Made by a program: the position numbers and the translations under genes
The notes under the pieces: generated by a model
Told to the model about the DNA's origin: nothing
The model's input: only the letters and a program-made list of their open reading frames with translations
The model's database searches: none
Assembly: GCF_921293095.1 (NCBI RefSeq)
Contig: NC_060259.1
Location: 23,443,812-23,507,811 of the forward strand
Length of the DNA stretch: 64,000 bases
Direction of reading: 5' to 3'
From: Ischnura elegans
Lineage: Eukaryota; Arthropoda; Insecta; Odonata; Coenagrionidae
Shown here: piece by piece, positions 33,313 to 42,783 of the stretch
Layout: each line of letters begins with the position of its first letter
Position numbering within the stretch: position 1 is the first letter of the stretch

Positions 33313-34300
33313 GCTATCCATTATTTATTTATTTATGTAACGCCAAAAACAGCACTAAGGCATTTACATTGGGTTTATTAACAAAATAAATTATGTAAAT
33401 ATAATTAAAAAGCATGTATAAAAATAATCTCATAAATAACAATGACTTTCAACATATACAGTACATACAAAAGGTGGGTGTTAAAAAGATAGTCTTTTCA
33501 GTTGGTTATTAAAATTGGAGCGGGAGGCAAAGAGGTCAAGAGAAGAAGAAGTATTTGAGATTGAATTGAAAATGGAGGGTAAGTGGTAACAGAGGGAGCT
33601 ATGAGATATTGCCAGACAGAAATTGGGCTGGTGCAGAGCTTCATTATTGTGGGTTTTGCGAGCTGGAATGCGGAGTGAAAAGCATGTTAGGAGATCAATG
33701 TATCTGAAGGACCCATTCACAATGAAGTAAAGAAATTTGATGTCTGATGTCAATCGGTGGAGGGTGGGGTGTAATAATCCAAGCGAATTAAGTATTTTTA
33801 CAAGTGAAGAGAATCTGAGGTGAGGTGTGCGATGGGGAACTATTGCTAAGAAGAAATTGAGCGGACGGTTGAGTAGTTTTCGTGTGGTGGGAGAAGCAGT
33901 TGACCAAATGGGAGAGCAATATTCAAGGATGGGTGGCACACATCCAACGAAGACGGATTTTAAGGCACTCGGTTCGGAAATCTCGTTCAGATGATATAGG
34001 GTCCCAACCACTGCCATAGCCTTGTTAACAATGGTTTTTATATGTCCATAGAAGGTTAATTCTTGGCCAAAAGTGATGCCTAAATCGGAGAGGGAAATGA
34101 CAGAGGGAACGGGTTGATTATTTAAAGTATAAGTGGAGGTGATAGTGCTATTCTACAGCAATAAATACATCGCAGTGGATTTTCCAGGATACACAATTGC
34201 CATTTATTGCACCATTTCTCTACCGATTGAAGAGCAGTTTGTAAAACCAGGGAATCAGCCGCGGTGTTAACCCTTTTAAATATTTTACAATCGTCGGCAT
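33313..34300 (-). mobile_element. LINE D: Jockey-type element, 3' part (downstream of the Gypsy insertion)
   Basis: On the minus strand the RT resumes with ADDCKIF directly at the insertion border (34300) and continues LVLQTALQSVEKWCNKWQL. After frame disruptions comes a 178-codon open segment (33481-34017) with VFVGCVPPILEYCSPIWS and PTTRKLLNRPLNFF, the C-terminal region typical of Jockey elements. The 3' end carries an AAATAAATAAATAAT tail near 33322. Together with 38015-38415 it forms one interrupted element. Confidence 0.9.
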
Positions 34301-34310
34301 TGCTGTAGAT

Positions 34311-34920
34311 TCATTGGCTCCGTTAATTTGTTTAACCTGATGGTGGCTAATCTCAACTGACTGACAGTAGGCCGCTACCTTGGCGAGGGTTCTGTCCTCC
34401 ATTCGCAGCAAAGACTCTTGAACGCCCTTGTCCGGGATGCCTTGAATCACGCGGTAGATCATCATATTTTCTTCCTGAGGGGCTGGACTATCATAACAAC
34501 AATTCTTTATAAGTCGCCCACAATCTGTCAGAAAGCGGTCAAATGTCTCTCCTTCCTGTTGGAACCGTTGATGAAACACGAACAGTTCGTAAATTGAGTC
34601 TTGCTTTGGATTTACAAACTTTTCGTAAGCTTCCTTAACTTTGACGTAAGCTAGCTTATTTACATTAGATAAATCAAAAGTTTCAAATAGAGCTTGCAAC
34701 CCTGCGATCCCAACATAGTTTTAAGGAGAGCTATTTTCACTTTGTCCGCCGATTCATCTTGTCCCGTGGTGATAAGATAATTTTCAAAATCCCCCACAAA
34801 TATAAGCCAATCTTTCTAGGCGGAAGGGCTCTCTAAATCGACAATATCGGGCAGTTTAACAAGGGGAATACCTGCCATCTCTGCAGTTTCGGTAGTATCT
34901 AAACCACTTGGAGTACTCCA
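34311..34920 (-). pseudogene. gag fragment of the Gypsy element, inverted relative to pol
   Basis: Minus-strand translation gives AGIPLVKLPDIVDL, a stop where Trp is expected, KDWLIFVGDFENYL and, after a one-base frameshift near 34705, LQALFETFDLSNVNKL. It then continues with IYELFVFHQRFQQEGETFDR and DRTLAKVAAYCQSVEISHHQ. This is the capsid-type part of a retrotransposon gag (W...F...F..Y start, FxxRxQxxxExxxxF middle). It runs opposite to pol: its N-terminal end joins pol and its broken C-terminal end joins the LTR start. Confidence 0.85.
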
Positions 34921-37802
34921 CTGTTGGGAATACAATCATGTGTTGATTTCAATCTGGTAAAATGTGTCCATGATATTTCCTGTACTAATAGAGATGCTTT
35001 TGTGTTACATTATAAGGAAAATTTCAGTGGGATAGGCTGTTTACCACAAAAATGTAAACTTGTCATTAGAAGTAATGCAAGCCCTGTTTGTAAACCCCCA
35101 AGGAGAGTTCCTAGTTCCATTAAGCCTCAGTTGAAATCAGAGCTGGATAGGCTGGAAAAGAAGGGTATTATAAAAGAGGTAGATACCCTTGATGCCAATT
35201 CTTGGGTTAGTAACTTGGTTATTGTCGAAAAACCTTCAGGTAAACTAAGATTGTGTCTGAACCCCACTGAATTAAACTAAGTGATTCTCAGAATTTTCAT
35301 GAAATTCCCTCAATTGAACAGTTGTCTGAAAAATTAAGTAATAAGCACATATATTCAGTGTTTGATCTAAAAGAAGGGTTTCATCAGCTACGGCTTGACA
35401 ATGATTCGTCGTTCAAGTGTTGTTTCTCTACCCTATTTGGGTGCTACAAATATTTACGCATGCCATATGGGTTGTCCAATGCCCCAGAGATGTTTCAAAA
35501 AGTAACTGAGCAAAATTTTGGAGATATTACAGGTGTAGTTTTGTTTTTTGATGATATTCTATGTACCGGAAGCTCCCAAGCTGAGCATGATGAGTGAGTA
35601 AAACAACTGATGGAGAGGGCAAAAGAAGTTGGGGCCAAGTTCAATGGAGACAAACTCCAGTACAAAGTATCTCAGGTGAAGTATGTTGGGCAAATATTTT
35701 CTAAAGAAGGTAAGAAACCAGACCCGGATCGTATTCATGCCTTGGTAAACTTGCCCGCACCAGGTGATCGCAAAGAACTACAGAGAGTCTTAGGAATGTT
35801 TAATTATGTTCGGACATACATACCAAATACGTCCAACAGTTGAGCTCCTCTCCATGATTTACTTAAAACTGATGTTGCATGGCAATGGCTTCCGAGCCAT
35901 GAAATGGCATTCACTCGGCTTAAAAATCTAGTATCCAATGCCCCTATACTGGCTAACTTTGATCCCAGTACTAAATTAGTTATACAATGTGATGCTTCAC
36001 AAAGTGGGCTAGGGTGTACGTTGTTTCAGGAAGGTCCTAAAGGTCTTAAACCAGTGCACATAGCCTCAAGATCACTCACCAGCAGTGAGTGCAATTATTC
36101 ACAAATAGATAAAGAGCCTTTAGCAGTCTATTTTGCAGCTTCCAAATTTCGTTACTATGTTTATGGCAAACCAGTCCTGGTTCAGAGTGATCATAAGCCC
36201 CTAATCAATGTTATGACTAAACCAGTGCATCAAATTGGTGCTGTTCGTTTGCAGCGACTAAGGTTGAAATTATTGAAGTATCAGTTAAATGTTACTTATT
36301 TATCGGGTAAACTTATGCATTTTGCCGACCATTTGTCACGCTCTTATGTTACAGACCATGTCACTGATGACCCACAAATGCTAGAGGTAGTCCATTCCAT
36401 TAGCAAGCATCTGCCTATGTCAAAAGAGCGTCTGTCTCAGTTTCAATTGGAAACTAGCAAAGATATGGTCTTGAGTCAAATAAGTCAATTTTGCAAGTCA
36501 GCCTGGCCAGTTTATAAAAAGTTATTTGATGAGTGTAAAACGATATTATAAGCTAAAAAATGATCTTTGTTTTGAAGAGGGTTTAATTTTTTAGGGGAAA
36601 AAGTAGTAGTTCCAGGTGCTTTGAGATCGTATGTCCTTAAGTTGCTACATGAGGGTCACTGTGGAGAAACTAAAACTAAGGCTAGAGGTAGAGGGTTATT
36701 TTATTGGCCAGGCATGTCATCTAGCATTATAGATTACATAAAATCATGTAGAATATGTGAGAAGTTTCGCCCAGCCAATTTTAAGCAACCATTGCAACCC
36801 CGCTCTTTGGCAAATCTTCCATATGAAAAAGTGGGTGCAGATATATTTGACTATTCTGGTAAATGTTATCTTGTCCTCATAGACAAGTGTTCTAAGTGGG
36901 TTGATATTTGCAAACTTAAGTCCAAAACAGCACCAGCTGTCATAGATGCTATGCAGACTGTGTTCAGTACTCATGGGTTTCCTCGACTTCTCCTGGCAGG
37001 CAACATGCCATTTGCGTCCTGGGAGTGTAGGCAGTACTATAAAAGTAATGAAATAGAGCTGAGAACAAGTAGTCCTCACTATCCACGCTCTAATGGACTT
37101 GCGGAAATAGGGGTGAAGCTTAGTAAAATGATTCTAAAAAAGAGTCAGGAAGAAAAATCCGATTTCAGAAACCTTTTGCGTGAATAACGAAACACTCCTC
37201 TGCCTGGACTAGACTGGTCCCCATCTCAGTTGCTGGTTAATCGTTTACTACGCACAAAGATGCCGGTTACGTATAACACGCTTAAGCCCAAAGTCATCAG
37301 ACCACAGGATGTGGTAAAAGCGTTACAATCAAAGCCGAACCAAATGAAATCCAACTGTGATAAAACCTCCAGATGGAAGGAAGTTACTTTTCATATGGGT
37401 GAAAAGGTACTCATTAAAACAAGCAAGTGTGACAATTGGGAGCATGGTGTCATTGTAAATAGACATAAAAGTCCTCGTTCGTATTTGGTGAGAAATTCAG
37501 TGGGAAATGTAGTGAGGCGTAATATCATACATTTAAAAAAAAGAATAGTAGCATGTCCCTCATCTTATGCAACATTACTACCAGATGTGAATGCAGCAAT
37601 CCATAATGCTGTAGAGTCAGAGAATCAAAATGTTGTACTAAGATCTGATATATATCCTGTTCATCCACCTATGTCTACCGCTGGGAGTGGTCATGTGAAT
37701 CAACCAGGTGTACCCAACCCTATTGTACATCCTGCTGGCCTACCTATAACTACTACAAGGAGTGGCCATATGGTTAAACCTCCAAGGCGTCTTGGTTTGT
37801 AA
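34921..37802 (+). pseudogene. Gypsy pol: reverse transcriptase, RNase H, integrase (broken)
   Basis: The RT region starts at LLGIQSCVDF, shifts frame near 35279, and holds VFDLKEGFHQL and the catalytic LFFDDIL (FDD at 35547-35555). In-frame stops at about 35595 and 35841 follow. RNase H carries IQCDASQSGLGC near 35985 and SDHKPLI near 36187. The integrase zinc-binding part has H-x2-H (HEGHC) and CRIC near 36750. In the catalytic core the first Asp (VGADIFDY) and the Glu (SNGLAE) are present, but the second Asp is replaced (AGNMPFAS where S-D-N-G is usual). A further stop lies at about 37185. The C-terminal part shows a GEKVLIK segment. It is clearly non-functional. Confidence 0.9.
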
Positions 37803-37843
37803 ACTTTCAATTTTTATGTTCTTTTTACTCCTAAAAGGGGAGG

Positions 37844-38014
37844 TGTTGTAGATCTTTAATCTGTGTGAATCTTCAGGGTTGGCCACCATGTAACTTGGTG
37901 TGGAAACTTAGAAGGTTGACCTCTAGGTTTAGATATATATCTGTGCATCACTGTGGATTGAAGTTAGTTTTGTATTGCAATAAGTTTTTACACCACAATA
38001 AAAAGATTAAAACA
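37844..38014 (+). repeat. 3' LTR of the Gypsy element, 171 bp
   Basis: This begins TGTTGTAGATC immediately after the polypurine tract and ends TTAAAACA at the target duplication. An AATAAA polyadenylation signal lies at 37997-38002. The LTR is unusually short for the group. Confidence 0.88.
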
Positions 38015-38415
38015 GGCATAGAGGAGAACACCACAGCTAGAGGGAAGAATGTCATCAATAATGTCGTCAACGTAGAGAGTAAACAGAAGTGGGATTAATA
38101 CACTGCCTTGAGGCATGCCAGAAGAAACAGGTAAGTAATGCAACAAAATACCTTCTATTAGAACTCTTTGGCTGCGGGAAGTCAGGAAATTAGAGACTAA
38201 ACATAAGAGAGTGCCATAAGAGAGTGCCAAACGTGACTGGAGTTTATGGATGAGGAGGGTATGATTAACGGAATCATAAGCTTTAGAAAAGTCAATGTAA
38301 CAGACATCCAGCTGATACCTTTTTTCAAAGGCAGAAATTATATGGTGGTGCAGTATAGAGAGATTAGTAAGGCAGGTCCTACCAGGAAGAAAGCCAGGCC
38401 AATCTATTTCTGAAA
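38015..38415 (-). mobile_element. LINE D: Jockey-type RT palm, upstream of the Gypsy insertion
   Basis: The minus-strand frame begins near 38415 with GFLPGRTCLTNLSIL, then YIDFSKAYDSVNHTLL (motif A), SGMPQGSVLIPLLFTLYVDD (motif B region) and LLYA, where it is cut by the Gypsy element. The missing catalytic DD resumes at 34300. The start in mid-RT indicates 5' truncation. Confidence 0.9.
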
Positions 38416-38419
38416 CCAT

Positions 38420-38843
38420 TATCGCACATACTTTCAGTGCAAGCAGTTAAGTAGTGTAGTAACACACTAGCATGCATGACTATATAGCAACTACCCTCGA
38501 GAAGTAAGATAACAAATATTTTTTTATAGGCCACAGAAAAACATCAACTGGTATACCTTCCCTCCTAGCCTCTCATAAATGTATGCATTACTTGATCAAA
38601 CCTTCCTTTCGCCATAAAACCAAAGTTTTCCACTTTCGTTCATTCACTTCATTATTGCATTGGCTTCTCCAACTAAGACTTCTTTGGGACTTTAAAATAC
38701 TCTGAAGATGAATTATTGTAATCCTGCACCTTAACATATCACATCATGTGCACACATAAATTGGTATCAATTATCACTTCTCTAGCCATGCTGTATATAA
38801 TTATAAACACACATGGGAGATTGATGGACACCACTGGTTCACT
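38420..38843. other. no supported feature
   Basis: This is AT-rich, without recognisable genes or repeats. Confidence 0.35.
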
Positions 38844-38851
38844 GGCATAAC

Positions 38852-39048
38852 CATAGGCGGATCCAGGGGGGGGCACGGGGGCACGTGCCCCCCCCAGACC
38901 CTTAAAAATATGATAGATTTTTAATACGGTCCCATTATAATTTCGTTCGTTTTGTATAACAAGGTATCCTTGTGCCCCCCCCTGAACAAAATCCTGGATA
39001 CAGCCTTGCTTGTGCCCCTCCCAGAAAGAAATCCTGGATCCGCCCCTG
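38852..39048 (-). mobile_element. hAT-type MITE family 1, copy 1, 197 bp
   Basis: The ends are CATAGGCGGATCCAGG and, inverted, CAGGGGCGGATCCAGG. Perfect 8-bp direct repeats GGCATAAC flank it (38844-38851 and 39049-39056). It is the reverse complement of the copy at 40993-41195, including the TTCGTTCGTTTTGTATAACA block and the C-runs. Confidence 0.93.
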
Positions 39049-39545
39049 GGCATAACTACAAGCTTGCACTAAACTGAGCATATTTCACATTAATCGGGAA
39101 GGAAAAACTGCCATGTTTATGTGGATGATACGGCATTTCCGTGAATATGAAATTTGTGAATGTGAACTTCTGTGAAGTAATTTCCTTGGCATTCATGCCA
39201 AGACCACGATACAGACATAATAAGTCAAGTGATCATTCCATGTTGCATACCACAATCAAGGAAGCATAAGCATACATTACCTTCGGATGAGCCTTATAAT
39301 GAACACAATTTTGACCAAAAAATCTCATGATGATATCAACCAATTAATTTGTTTTCTATACTTCTTTTGAGAAGTTCATTTCACACATGGATTGAGGTGT
39401 GGTCGAACTGATGACTATTCAACGATTTAACTTGGCAGGAGAACAGCCCCAGACTAAATTGGTTCATCTAATTCTATCTTACACTTCTAAAATGAAAAAA
39501 GGCTATGGTTCAGTTCATTACCAAAGCAAGACATTACTTTGAACC

Positions 39546-39882
39546 CAAGGGCATACCCAGGATCATAACTAGCGGGGCAAGCCATGGTCTTGGGAGGGGC
39601 AAGCCAAGTTGTGACATTTAGGATGGAAAGGTTGAATTAAACCAACGTTTAAAGAGAATTTAAGAATAAGCTTTATTATTTTATGAGATTATTACTTTGA
39701 AAAAATAGTTTTATCTTAGTTACATATCTTATACTAATACGTTTCATTTTTCGTGGGTTTAAAGAAAATTTGTTGAATACTTTCGTTTCAATTCAGTACC
39801 TACTGATTTTGCTTACAGACTTTTGCGATTTTTGCTTCTATGGGGCTGTGGCCCCCCCTGCCCCTCGCTGGGTATGCCCATG
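39546..39882. mobile_element. hAT-type MITE family 2, copy 1, 337 bp
   Basis: The left end CAAGGGCATACCCAG inverts to the right end CATGGGCATACCCAG. The 8-bp flanks TTTGAACC and TTTAAACC differ at one base. Internal similarity to 45216-45514 includes TTTATTTTAGTT-type, CTTATACTAATAC and AAATTTGTT blocks. Confidence 0.85.
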
Positions 39883-40278
39883 TTTAAACCTCTAACCCAA
39901 ATCAATGCTTGCCAGCAAATAGCGGAAAATGACATTTTCATTCAGTAATGCCACTACCTGATAAATGGATGATATAAATAAGTTTCCGGCGATCTGCAAG
40001 TTAAGCTGAATAGATGAAGGAATAGAAGGGATAGAACGTACCCATGCACATAAACAAGTAAAAGTAACCATTGTCTTAACTGATTATGCGAGTAGAGTGC
40101 ATCTCTGAGCATCAAGCATTTGCATTGCTTCGGACTGTAGGTTCTTAATTCATTTTCCAAAACTTGAAACTACACCAGCAATACATATGTATGCAAATAA
40201 TACCTCAGCAAGCAATTGGTTATTAAATTAATTTACACATGAATATGAGTCATTTTTTTGTTTAATAATTACTTTGAC

Positions 40279-40350
40279 GGCCTGGGTAGCGGCGGGTAAA
40301 AGGACAGGCAAACCGAAGGCCATGGGTTCGAGCCCCAAATGGCAAAATCG
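40279..40350 (+). repeat. tRNA-derived SINE-like fragment
   Basis: GCCTGGGTAGCGGCGGGTAA (A-box-like, from 40281) is followed about 45 bases later by GGTTCGAGCC (B-box-like, 40325-40334). The spacing fits a polymerase III internal promoter of a tRNA-derived SINE. No cloverleaf is apparent. Confidence 0.4.
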
Positions 40351-40992
40351 TCACTAGCAAGAAAAGGTTAACCCCCCATTATATCGGCCCCCCTAGAAAT
40401 GCATTCCCCTTTCACGGAAGCCTCGCCGAAATAGATTCTTCATTTATGCAACCCTTCCTCCTCTCTCCTGCCCCTCGAAAGATTTCAGCCTGCAGCAAGA
40501 TTTCCTTTGTCTGGGGACAAGAAAGTCCGTGTTGTTTACATTGGTGCCAGTTGAAATGCCCAATGTAAAGAGCGTAGAATACTGTTTTCGGGGTTTTGGA
40601 GAATAAACAATGTAGGTAAAGAACCATTTTATAAGCACTAGCATGAATATATGACACGTCTTGGGTGACGTCCTCCGTGAGAAATGGTTTAGAAGCAAAA
40701 GGGTTGCAGATTTATTGACAGAGTGGTAATAATTACTCAGTAAGAACTCATACATCCATGCTTCCACTTGTTTTTCGTGGAGGAAATGAGGCGATTTTTA
40801 CGGTGCCTGATTGGAAGGCCTTATTCAGCGGAGAAAAGGGATTAAAACCCCTCCGAAATTTTCATACAATCCTCCCCAAATGAACCTCTCACAATATATA
40901 CCCATTCTATGGTATACCAACCCCTCTTTCGCTTCTGACCCCACCGTAAAAATATATGTCTACAGCCTCGCATACAGGCACGTAGACATGGG

Positions 40993-41195
40993 CAGGGGTG
41001 GATCCAGGATTTCTTTCTGGGAGGGGCACAAGCAAGGCCGTATCCAGGATTTTGTTCAGGGGGGGGCACAAGGATACCTTGTTATACAAAACGAACGAAA
41101 TGATAATGGGACCGTATTAAAATCTAGCATATTTTTAAGGGTCTGGGGGGGCACGTGCCCCCGGGCCCCCCCCCCCCCCCCTGGATCCGCCTATG
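40993..41195 (+). mobile_element. hAT-type MITE family 1, copy 2, 203 bp
   Basis: The ends are CAGGGGTGGATCCAGGAT and, inverted, CATAGGCGGATCCAGG. Perfect 8-bp direct repeats GACATGGG flank it (40985-40992 and 41196-41203). It is in opposite orientation to copy 1 about 2 kb away, so the pair could form a hairpin in a transcript spanning both. It has a 15-base C-run at one end. Confidence 0.93.
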
Positions 41196-41203
41196 GACAT
41201 GGG

Positions 41204-42430
41204 GGCTTCAACCTCTCCCGGAATTTGTTGTGAAGACACCTCGCGATGCATCCATTGAGGGGGCCACTAACTTAGCGCAACCTCTTCTTTGACGATTGTC
41301 GATAACTATATGTTTCCTCAAATAGTCGACCAAATCACATACAAGAAATAGATCGATAATGCTACCCCAAGAGTTGAACATTTTTGTGAAAAATCAGGCG
41401 GATTTCGTGAACTTACTTACAAACTTACAAGTACGGCGCGGTAATAAAAATGAAAAATCGCCTATTTATAACCTCATGGTAACAGCTCTTCACAGAATCG
41501 CGGACTACAATTCAGCATTGAAATTCACTCGGGAAGAAAAAATATTGCCCAGGCAGGGTAATAGCATTTTCGTTCGTGTATAAATAAGAAACTAAGAAAT
41601 TCTTCTACCAGGATCCGCCTTTCGTACTGCGAGCAAACTATCGCGATGTAATATACACCCGCGGGTGTAATATCAAAATTGATTCTCACTAATCATCGAT
41701 CATCAATCGAAACCTCATCAAATTCTGCGCCGTCTTTACCAATTTGCTGTTATCCTTATAAACAGTGGCGTGTGTGGCAGGAATGAGAGGGCGATTTGTC
41801 CCGAAAGCACAAATTGAAGCTTCACCGCCTGCTGTGGGCAGCACTGTGGGGCCCCAGGGGCGCCAAACTCAAGGGCCGCCCTGGGCAGCACATTTTCTGA
41901 AGTACGCTGATATTTGTCACACCTCATGGTTTGCCTAAATACCGCGAGAACTAGAATTCCCATACATTTTCGACCAATATTGATCACCTCGTAGTAATCG
42001 GCAGGAGGGAATCGGCCGAAGATTTGCTGCAGGGAAAAAAAGATTCTACATCAGGATTCAGATTTCTCACGTCGACCTGTTGGTTTTATTCGCAAGCCTC
42101 TAGAAAGGTTGCAAAGTATACTTGGCAAACTTGATGGGAGTCAGAATCAAGAAAAAGCTTTGGCACTACAGCAATCATAAAATCTGCTACAAAATATGTA
42201 AAACGAATACCCATGTTTGAAGGGAAGAGTTCTTACTTCATCAAGTGCCGCAGAACTTCGCGTGTCAGCATCAATTATTCATCAACATTTCATAAATACA
42301 CAGCCGCGCCATATAACTATGCATAGAAATTGCTTTAGTTTAGTCGATCTTTATTTACTGTCCATAGCCATTCATTAGATTGCTCCTATGGGGGTAGTAC
42401 GAAATGCTTATGCATTGTTGCGCGAAATGT
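41204..42430. other. no supported gene
   Basis: Only short frames without family signal. A GC-rich patch near 41830-41885 (GGGCAGCACTGTGGGGCC) is unexplained. This is the region upstream of the proposed four-exon gene. Confidence 0.35.
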
Positions 42431-42457
42431 AAACAGCGGCCTTACACAACGAGAGCG

Positions 42458-42463
42458 TCAGTT
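42458..42463 (+). promoter_or_regulatory. possible arthropod-type initiator (TCAGTT)
   Basis: TCAGTT fits the arthropod initiator consensus. Counting its A as +1, GGTAG at +28 to +32 matches four of five positions of a downstream promoter element. It lies about 330 bases upstream of the proposed start codon and upstream of a possible 5' UTR exon (acceptor TTTGTTTTAAG before 42731). Speculative without transcript data. Confidence 0.3.
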
Positions 42464-42783
42464 GATTGTCTGTGCCGTTCGCAGTAGGTAGCATACACAT
42501 CCTGCAAGTGATACTGAGGATTTTTAGGTTTGAACTTGATAAATAATTTGAAACCAACTGCAATGATGGATATTGTGATACTTAACAGCATTTCGAGAAC
42601 CTGCACCTTTGGCTTTATAGCGCCGGCAACGGACAGGAATAATATTTACTCGCTTAAGATATCGTAGGTTTTGTTCTACCTATTATCATAATGTGTTGTT
42701 GACGAATGCAATTTCTCTATTTGTTTTAAGGTTACCTACCAATAAGAAGACTATACGTACGAACCAAATATACAACTACTAAA

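Larger units (their letters stand above)
34301..38014 (+). mobile_element. Gypsy LTR retrotransposon, rearranged, single LTR, 5-bp target duplication
   Basis: The target duplication GGCAT lies at 34296-34300 and 38015-38019. The 3' LTR (37844-38014, 171 bp, TG...CA) follows a polypurine tract AAAAGGGGAGG (37833-37843). At the left border only about ten bases resembling the LTR start (TGCTGTAGAT against TGTTGTAGAT) remain; the rest of the 5' LTR, the leader, the gag 3' end and the protease are missing. A gag segment lies in inverted orientation (about 34311-34920) and joins directly to pol (from about 34921). Pol runs to 37802 with several stops and frameshifts. The pieces resemble Ty3/Gypsy elements, possibly the Mag-like branch. 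It is inactive. Confidence 0.92.

Noticed and set aside
28802-38415. The plus-strand LINE D fragment (ends at GFLPGRSCLTKL) and the minus-strand LINE D (starts at GFLPGRTCLTNL) as one insertion split by twin priming
   Set aside because: The overlapping 36 bases differ substantially between the two, the arrangement is not the adjacent inverted 5' segment expected of twin priming, and the first fragment has its own flanking direct repeats.
40412-40767. Overlapping minus-strand frames of 81 and 107 codons as genes
   Set aside because: The two frames overlap each other and resemble LINE 3' tail sequence (TTTACATTGGGCATTT-type block) more than any protein.
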